From positions 137,163 through 201,162 of the forward strand of contig JBPCPV010000018.1 of NCBI GenBank assembly GCA_050998805.1: a stretch of DNA of 64,000 nt, written 5' to 3'. A program made the position numbers and the translations under genes. The notes under the pieces were generated by a model. The model saw only the letters and a list, made by a program, of their open reading frames with translations. It was not told where the DNA came from and ran no database searches. Positions 58,667 to 64,000 of the stretch are shown piece after piece (position 1 is the stretch's first letter; each line of letters opens with the position of its first letter). The DNA comes from JAICKM01 sp050998805 (GTDB lineage: Bacteria > Chloroflexota > Chloroflexia > QHBQ01 > JAICKM01).

Positions 58667-59719
58667 TCAGTAGTTCACTCTCTGGCTCAAGAACCGTGTC
58701 TGGAAGACGGTCAGCCCCAGGATCAGCACGAAGAGCACGATGGCGATGGTCGAAGCGTAGCCGAGGCCGAGGTTGCTGTAGGAAAAAGCGGCTTTGTAGA
58801 AGTAGAGCGTGAGCACGATAGTCGTGTTCTGTGGGCCACCTGAGCCGACCGGCACTCCCGCGCTGAAAACCGGTGTGAACGACTGGAACGCCCCGATAGT
58901 GCTGACGATCAGCAGGAAGTAGGTCGTCGGCGTCAGCAGCGGCCAGGTGATGTGGCGGAAGAGCCTCCAGCCGGTGGCACCGTCTACGCGGGCGGCGTCG
59001 TAAATGTCGCGGGGGATATTCGTCAGCCCCGCCAGAAATATGACGACGTTGAAGCCGAGCACGCTCCAGACGGCCAGAGAAACGATCGTGACCAGGGCGA
59101 GGCTCGGGCCTGCCGCCCAGTCGGGCAAGGGCGGGCCGGAGGGCGCGAAGATCAGCTGAAAGATTCCGCGAGGCTCCTGTAGCCATTGTGACGGCCCGAG
59201 GTGCAGGCTCTCCAGCAGAGCGTTCGCGAGGCCGCCGGGCTGCGTGCCGACAGGGGCCTGGAATATCCACTGCCAGACGGTGCCTGCGACGACCAGCGAG
59301 GTGACGTAGGGCAGGAAGTAGACTGTGCGGAAGAAGGCTCGCCCGCGCACCACACGCTCCAAAAGCAGCGCCAGGCCGAGCGACAGCCCCAGCCCTAAGA
59401 CGACCGTGCCTCCTGCGTACCAGAGCGTATTGAACAGCGCCTGCCAGAACACGCGGTCCCCGAACAGGCGCGTGTAATTCCCGAAGCCGACCGCCCAATC
59501 CGCCTGCGGCATCAGCCCCTTCGGCACCGAGAATTGGTAGAAACTCAGCAGCACCGCGTAGAGTATAGGGAAGAAGTGGAAGACCGCGAGTATAGCGACC
59601 GCAGGCAGGATAAAGAAGTAGCCGGTCAGGGCTTCGCGCCGTCGCCGACCGGCACGCGCCCGTCGCATCAGTGCGCTCTCCGACTGGAGCGCAATCGCTT
59701 GTTGTTGGGCCTTAGCCAT
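58667..59719 (-). CDS. Carbohydrate ABC transporter permease (UgpA/MalF-like)
   Basis: 350 residues from ATG 59719, with AAGGA upstream. Six membrane segments, coupling motif DIYDAARVDGATGWRLFRHI followed by TWPLLTPTTYF. The N-terminus is a basic cytoplasmic stretch (LMRRARAGRRRREALTGYFF). First gene of the second sugar importer in the window; the ATPase is encoded elsewhere. Confidence 0.9.
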   Translation of the reverse strand: MAKAQQQAIALQSESALMRRARAGRRRREALTGYFFILPAVAILAVFHFFPILYAVLLSFYQFSVPKGLMPQADWAVGFGNYTRLFGDRVFWQALFNTLWYAGGTVVLGLGLSLGLALLLERVVRGRAFFRTVYFLPYVTSLVVAGTVWQWIFQAPVGTQPGGLANALLESLHLGPSQWLQEPRGIFQLIFAPSGPPLPDWAAGPSLALVTIVSLAVWSVLGFNVVIFLAGLTNIPRDIYDAARVDGATGWRLFRHITWPLLTPTTYFLLIVSTIGAFQSFTPVFSAGVPVGSGGPQNTTIVLTLYFYKAAFSYSNLGLGYASTIAIVLFVLILGLTVFQTRFLSQRVNY

Positions 59720-59810
59720 TGCCGTCCTTCTCAAAGCCGCTGCGCCGTCTCCAAACGTGCCCATAGTACCACACTTTGAGGATCCACGCAAAAACTCTGT
59801 CTATTCGTGG

Positions 59811-59816
59811 TATAAT
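59811..59816 (+). promoter_or_regulatory. -10 box of yjbQ, consistent with leaderless mRNA
   Basis: TATAAT ends six bases before the ATG at 59823, so transcription would start at or next to the start codon. No Shine-Dalgarno site is present and no clear -35 is seen. Confidence 0.55.
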
Positions 59817-59822
59817 GCCTCC

Positions 59823-60227
59823 ATGCACAGCAATCTCACCGTCACGACGCGGCGCAAACGCGAGCTGATCGACATCACCGAGCAGGTGGCTGCGGTTGTA
59901 GCGCGGAGTGGGCTTGCCGAAGGGGCTTGCCTCGTCTTCGTCCAGCACACAACCGCTGCCCTCGTGATCAACGATGTGGCGAGCGCGGGTTTCGCCCACG
60001 ACTTTCTGCTGGCGCTCGAAGCCTTTCCCAGCCTCGACTACACGCACCTGCACGCCGGGCCGGAACACCCGAAGGACCACTTGCTCGGCGCGATACTGGG
60101 CGAATCGAAGACGCTGCCCGTGATGGACGGGGCGCTCGCGCTCGGCACCTGGCAGCGCCTCTACCTCGTCGAACTCGACGGTCCCCGCACGCGGCATGTC
60201 GTGGTGATGCTGCTGCCGGGCGTTTGA
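59823..60227 (+). CDS. YjbQ/UPF0047 family protein
   Basis: 134 residues from ATG 59823. Family signature: LVFVQHTTAALVINDVA with conserved His-Thr-Thr, HLHAGPEHPKDHLLGAILGE and LALGTWQRLYLVELDGPR. The E. coli member shows weak thiamin-phosphate synthase activity; the physiological role is unsettled. Eleven bases upstream of miaA. Confidence 0.9.
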   Translation: MHSNLTVTTRRKRELIDITEQVAAVVARSGLAEGACLVFVQHTTAALVINDVASAGFAHDFLLALEAFPSLDYTHLHAGPEHPKDHLLGAILGESKTLPVMDGALALGTWQRLYLVELDGPRTRHVVVMLLPGV

Positions 60228-60240
60228 CGGCGAAGTAGTG

Positions 60241-61218
60241 ATGTTGCTCGCTATCGGTGGGCCTACGGGCGTCGGGAAGAGCGCGCTGGCCTATCACCTC
60301 GCGCTCACTCTCGGCGGGGAGATCGTGACCGCGGACTCGCGGCAGGTCTACCGGGGGATGGACATCGGCACCGACAAGCCGCCGCCCTGGGAGCGGGCGC
60401 GGGTGCCTCACCACGGCCTCGACCTCGTGGCCCCCGACGAGCCGTTCAGTCTCTCCGACTACCAGGCGCACGCGACCCGGGCAGTAGCCGCGATCCATGC
60501 CCGGGGCCGGTTGCCGGTGCTGGCCGGAGGGACGCCGCTCTACCTCTCCGCCGTGCTCGAAGGCTGGCGGATGCCGGAGGTCGCCCCCGACTTGGAGCTG
60601 CGCGCGCGGCTCGAGGCCCGCGCCGCTGCGGAAGGCCCATCTGCGCTCCATGCCGAACTAACCGAGCGAGACCCCCCCGCCGCAGCCCGCGTCTTGCCCG
60701 GCAATATCCGCCGCCTTGTCCGCGCGCTCGAAGTGATCTACCTGACAGGCAGGCCGTTTTCGGAGCAGCAGGCCAAGCAACCCCCGCCCTACCGCATCGG
60801 GCGGCTGGCGCTGGGCGCGGAGCGGGGCACACTCCACCGGCGGGTAGACGCCCGCGTGGAGCGCGAGGTAGCCGATGGGCTGGTGGAAGAGGCCGCAGGG
60901 CTGCACGCCGCCGGCTACTCCTGGGAGCTGCCCGCGATGACCGGCCTCGGCTACCGGCAGTTCGCGCCCTACCTATGCGGAGAATGTAGCCTGGAACAAG
61001 CCATCCAGCAGCTCAAGTGGGACACACATTCGTTCGTGCGGCGGCAGTACGCCTGGTTCCGGCGCGACCCCGGCTGGACATGGGTAGACACGACGGGAGG
61101 GCTGCCGATGGACGCCATCATGGAGCGGGTGCGCGGGTGGCTGGCCGGCGGCGACTTGGGTCCGTCGGACGCAACGGCGGAGCCGCACAGGTTGGGCAAT
61201 CCGAGGAACTGGCAGTAG
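60241..61218 (+). CDS. miaA: tRNA dimethylallyltransferase MiaA
   Basis: 325 residues from ATG 60241 (GTG 60238 adjacent). P-loop AIGGPTGVGKSALAYHLA, DSRQVYRGMDIGTDKPP, catalytic-domain motif VLAGGTPLYLSAVLEGW, and the helical insertion followed by TGLGYRQFAPYL. It adds the dimethylallyl group to A37 of tRNAs reading UNN codons. Typical length. Probably co-transcribed with yjbQ. Confidence 0.95.
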   Translation: MLLAIGGPTGVGKSALAYHLALTLGGEIVTADSRQVYRGMDIGTDKPPPWERARVPHHGLDLVAPDEPFSLSDYQAHATRAVAAIHARGRLPVLAGGTPLYLSAVLEGWRMPEVAPDLELRARLEARAAAEGPSALHAELTERDPPAAARVLPGNIRRLVRALEVIYLTGRPFSEQQAKQPPPYRIGRLALGAERGTLHRRVDARVEREVADGLVEEAAGLHAAGYSWELPAMTGLGYRQFAPYLCGECSLEQAIQQLKWDTHSFVRRQYAWFRRDPGWTWVDTTGGLPMDAIMERVRGWLAGGDLGPSDATAEPHRLGNPRNWQ

Positions 61219-61224
61219 GTCGGT

Positions 61225-61914
61225 TCACCCTGTACCGAGCCGCGTCCCGAAGTAGGTCAGCGTCCGCTCCCATCCATCTGCGGATGCGGCGGGGTCGTAG
61301 TACGCGCCCTGGTCGTTGAAAAATGAGTGCTTCGCCCCGGGGTAGATCTTGATCTCATGAGGCACCCTGTACACGTCGAGTGCGGCGTCGAGTTTGCGGC
61401 CCGAACGCGCGGTGAAGTCCGCGCCGGGATAGGAACCGACCACCGGACAGGAGCGGGCAACAGCCGCAAGCGGGCGCGGATTCGTGCCGTAGAATGGGGC
61501 TATCACACGCAGGCGGTCGTCGGTGCAGGCCCAAGCAATCGCCAGGCCGCCGCCCATGCAGAAGCCGATGGCACCCAACCGGCTGACATCCACCCCCTCC
61601 TGTTCTCCCAGGAAGGTCAACGCGGCCTTCAGATAGCGGGTGCCCTCGTTGTTCAGAGGATTAAGCAGCAGCCCGCCCATCACCTTGAACATGCAGAAAG
61701 CGCGGTTCCTGCCGGAGAAGAGATCAACAGCCAGTGCGATGTAACCTTCACCGGCAAGTCGACGGCTGATGTCGCGAATATTGTCGTTGAGGCCGTAAGC
61801 CTCGTGGATCACGATCACACCCGGACTGGGACCGGAATCGGTGGGGCGGGCGATGTAGCCCGATAGCCGGGAGTTACCAGACGTGAAAGTAACGTTCTGG
61901 GCGAGGGGCGTCAT
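61225..61914 (-). CDS. Dienelactone hydrolase family protein
   Basis: 229 residues from ATG 61914. Alpha/beta hydrolase with the DLH-type cysteine nucleophile in AIGFCMGGGLA, an Asp in YPGADFTAR and the His in YPGAKHSFFND. N-terminal core PGVIVIHEAYGLNDNIRDI. The natural substrate is unknown. It lies two bases after the ECF sigma gene and is co-transcribed with it. Confidence 0.88.
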   Translation of the reverse strand: MTPLAQNVTFTSGNSRLSGYIARPTDSGPSPGVIVIHEAYGLNDNIRDISRRLAGEGYIALAVDLFSGRNRAFCMFKVMGGLLLNPLNNEGTRYLKAALTFLGEQEGVDVSRLGAIGFCMGGGLAIAWACTDDRLRVIAPFYGTNPRPLAAVARSCPVVGSYPGADFTARSGRKLDAALDVYRVPHEIKIYPGAKHSFFNDQGAYYDPAASADGWERTLTYFGTRLGTG

Positions 61915-61916
61915 GC

Positions 61917-62528
61917 CTAGACGGCCTGCTGTGCTTGCAAATCTCCCCATGCTGACGGAACCAGCGGCCAGTCGAACTCGCGCTGGCGCTTCTCCTCGGC
62001 TTCCAGGATCGCCTGTAGGCTACGCAGCGCCCGGTATTGGAGCGCCCGTATCGCCCCCTCTTTCTTCCGCATCACCGCCGCGATTTCGCTGTTGTCGTAG
62101 CCCGAAATGAACTTGAGGCAGATCACCTGCCGCTGGTCTGCGGTCAGCTTACCGATAGCCTGGCGGAGTTCACCGGCCTCCACACTGCTCACCAGCGCCT
62201 GTTCGGGGTCAACCGGATCCTCATGTACAACGAGCGCATCGTCGAGCGGGAGTATTTCGCGCCGGGTGCGATAGTGGTCTACGACGAGATTATGCGCCAG
62301 CCTGTAGAGCCATGACGAAAAGGGATAGCCGTACCAGGTATATCGGCCGATGGCCTCCCACGCCTTCAAGAAGACCTGCTCACACATATCTTCGGCCTCA
62401 TGCGGATTGCCGACCTTGTAGTAAATATACTTGTAGATCTTCTCCCCGTAGGCATGATAGAGCTGTGCGAACGCATCTTGATCGTGCCGCGAGGCGCGTT
62501 GGGCGAGTTCCGCTTCGTTAGCAAGCAT
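61917..62528 (-). CDS. ECF RNA polymerase sigma factor
   Basis: 203 residues from ATG 62528, with GGAGGAGT upstream. Region 2 (YKVGNPHEAEDMCEQVFLKA, FSSWLYRLAHNLVVDHYR) and region 4 (LTADQRQVICLKFISGYDNS, KEGAIRALQYRALRSLQ) are complete. There is no anti-sigma gene next to it; the following gene is a hydrolase. Confidence 0.9.
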   Translation of the reverse strand: MLANEAELAQRASRHDQDAFAQLYHAYGEKIYKYIYYKVGNPHEAEDMCEQVFLKAWEAIGRYTWYGYPFSSWLYRLAHNLVVDHYRTRREILPLDDALVVHEDPVDPEQALVSSVEAGELRQAIGKLTADQRQVICLKFISGYDNSEIAAVMRKKEGAIRALQYRALRSLQAILEAEEKRQREFDWPLVPSAWGDLQAQQAV

Positions 62529-62630
62529 CCGACTCCTCCAAATATACACGCCGCCCCCGGCAACGCGGAAGTTCGTATATTCACCTGGTCGCGTTCACCC
62601 CGCGTCCGAGCAAGAAACATGCCTTCGGCG

Positions 62631-63953
62631 TCACCGCCAGGTCAGATAGAAGAAATCCCTGTCCTCCGGCTTTAGGTACAAGTTGCGTTGATACGCCATG
62701 CCCGAAACCAGCGGCTCCGCGTGCGGCGCGCCCGCGCTCCCCCGGACGTAGGACAGCCAGTGGACCCAGGCGCTGTTTATGTCAAGTTGCATCGCCGTCA
62801 CCGCTCCGGCCTGTTCTAGCCCCGCCGCGAGTTCTTCCGCCGAGACCGGCTTGCCTGCCGCATAGATCAGCGACCCGTCCGCCGTCTGCCCAATACCCGA
62901 CCGCCATACGTACATCTGACTCAGCAGCGACAGACCCCATGTGCTGGTGAGATGCCCACGCACCGTGATCACTCCGTTGTCTATCAGCATCGGGCAATTC
63001 TGGCGATAGCTCACCAGGTCGGTGGCCGTGCTAAGTCTCCTCCAGGGCGCGAGTTCGATCCACCCGTTGGCATGTACGGCAAGGGTCGCGGTGTCGGGGC
63101 GTGGGTTCGGGGGCGCGACCTGACGCCCGTTGACCATCATCCCATAGCCGCCGTTGACCGACTTCCAGCCGCCGTTGAACGCCGCCGCGAGCGACGCCAG
63201 ATCCCTCGCGGCCACCTGCCCTGGCCCGGCCACTTTGTCCGTGGGCACCGGTTCCTTCGTACCCGCCACTATATGCAGCCGCAGCCGCCGAGGGTCGAAC
63301 CTAACCAGATAGACCTGGGCATCGGGCCGCGCCGGATCAGGCCGCAAAAATGTCTTCCAGATGGCAGGCGGCCCTCCGTCCGGAGGTTGGGGCAGGCCGT
63401 CCGGCGTCCACACGCCCTCTCCGTCCAGAGCCCCATCCTGGATCAGCGGAGAGAGGGGCATCGGCGAGCCTGCGCTCCCCAACGAGGGCGGCGGAGCGGC
63501 CGGTGGGCCTTCGACAACTGCCTGTTCCGTCGGCGGCACCTTGATCGGCGACGGCACACCTATCGGCACCCCCGCGATTGCCGTCAGCAGCGCCGCAGCC
63601 ATCGAGGTCGGCAACGGGGTCGGAGGCTCGGTCGGCAACGCAGTCGGAGGCTTGGTCGGCAACGCAGTCGGAGGCTTGGTCGGCAACGTGGTTGGGCGCG
63701 GCACCGGCGTCGCCGTCATGCGGTGGGTGGTGTGTTTCGCAAGGGCCGTCGGGGTCGCCGGTGGTGCAGGCGGCGCAGGCAGAACGGCAGAGGGCACCGG
63801 TAGCGCGCTAGGCAGCGTGTCGATCAGCCGTGGACCCGCGGTCGGGGAGGAAGCGGGAGCTACCACTTGAGCAACCGCCGTCGGCGGTAACACGCGCACC
63901 GTAACCGTCGCCTCCGCCACGAGGGTCGGCACGAGGCGGCGAGCCGGCGGCAT
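62631..63953 (-). CDS. Phosphodiester glycosidase (NAGPA-domain) protein with Pro/Thr-rich N-terminus
   Basis: 440 residues from ATG 63953. The C-terminal 240 residues form a NAGPA/DUF2233-like domain: YLVRFDPRRLRLHIVAGTK, LAAAFNGGWKSVNGGYGMMV, CPMLIDNGVITV and MQLDINSAWVHWLSY, with conserved Asp and Asn residues. The N-terminal 180 residues are Pro/Thr/Ala-rich with tandem PTKPPTAL repeats, a wall-spanning linker in style, yet no signal peptide is visible, and an in-frame stop lies 12 bases upstream of the ATG. The true N-terminus may have been lost through a frameshift near the window edge. Confidence 0.75.
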   Translation of the reverse strand: MPPARRLVPTLVAEATVTVRVLPPTAVAQVVAPASSPTAGPRLIDTLPSALPVPSAVLPAPPAPPATPTALAKHTTHRMTATPVPRPTTLPTKPPTALPTKPPTALPTEPPTPLPTSMAAALLTAIAGVPIGVPSPIKVPPTEQAVVEGPPAAPPPSLGSAGSPMPLSPLIQDGALDGEGVWTPDGLPQPPDGGPPAIWKTFLRPDPARPDAQVYLVRFDPRRLRLHIVAGTKEPVPTDKVAGPGQVAARDLASLAAAFNGGWKSVNGGYGMMVNGRQVAPPNPRPDTATLAVHANGWIELAPWRRLSTATDLVSYRQNCPMLIDNGVITVRGHLTSTWGLSLLSQMYVWRSGIGQTADGSLIYAAGKPVSAEELAAGLEQAGAVTAMQLDINSAWVHWLSYVRGSAGAPHAEPLVSGMAYQRNLYLKPEDRDFFYLTWR

Positions 63954-64000
63954 TTCCGAACTTGCCTAGGACGCGGGCTCCGCGCGACCGACCCACCAAG

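Noticed and set aside
57737..58843. 368-residue plus-strand frame
   Set aside because: Antisense of the permease genes, including the heptamer array; no coding features.

Overview
The window is high-GC bacterial DNA, most likely from a member of the Chloroflexota; that assignment is an inference from gene content, not a phylogeny. The indications are S-layer-homology (SLH) surface proteins, several large GT-C/YfhO-type membrane proteins, Thr/Pro-rich lipoproteins with LxAC lipoboxes, a probable LL-diaminopimelate aminotransferase, a K+-insensitive-type membrane pyrophosphatase, two DUF1003 proteins and no outer-membrane machinery. No rRNA, tRNA or CRISPR array was found.

Layout. 1-3576: a truncated OsmC-like gene, an acyl-CoA-dehydrogenase-fold protein, a PhnD/SsuA-like binding protein and a MetE-core methyltransferase, tightly packed and possibly an organosulfur or methyl-transfer operon. 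3577-4917: decayed DNA with a chimeric pseudogene (membrane-protein N-terminus joined to SLH repeats). 4865-10720 (-): YfhO protein and two glycosyltransferase-like membrane proteins, one split by a one-base frameshift. 10893-13317 (-): DUF1003 protein and a KdpDE-like two-component pair without kdpFABC. 13856-18738: livJHMGF-type ABC importer, then a LuxR-type response regulator, a damaged VapBC pair and a cNMP-binding/DUF1003 protein. 21295-24749 (-): hflX, an aminotransferase and a TPR protein.

24.9-31.4 kb looks like an accessory island. It has a single-strand-annealing-like protein behind a consensus promoter with a LexA-type GAAC-N4-GTTC operator, a small HTH protein, a DUF262-HNH nuclease convergent with a predicted N4-cytosine methyltransferase, a small orphan protein, a DinB-like protein, a membrane protein whose start lies in a dispersed repeat, and an RHS fragment. 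After it come an HD-domain protein, a GGDEF protein with a ribbon-helix-helix-like tail, a carbamoyltransferase operon with small membrane proteins, a large membrane protein, a kelch/SLH surface protein, an SRPBCC protein, a HAD phosphatase, an ErpA/IscA protein, a CruF-like carotenoid protein, a lipoprotein and an M55 aminopeptidase. The last third holds malGFE- and ugpEAB-like importers, two ECF sigma factors, a GT4 glycosyltransferase, HppA, YjbQ, MiaA, a dienelactone-hydrolase-family protein and a phosphodiester-glycosidase-like protein.

The most striking unexplained structure is a family of heptanucleotide-phased repeats with many different consensus units (for example CACTCCG, CAATCCG, CGTATTG, GTCAGTG, ACCGCCT, GATTTTG). 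They lie between genes and also in frame inside several genes, resembling the STRR repeats of cyanobacteria. Other recurring elements are a dispersed ATTCTGAGCGCAGCGAAGAAT repeat, GGGGCGGG/CCCGCCCC hairpins placed directly after binding-protein genes, a recurring TTGACA-N18-TGCTATAxT promoter, and three convergent gene pairs that share CTAG as interlocking stop codons.
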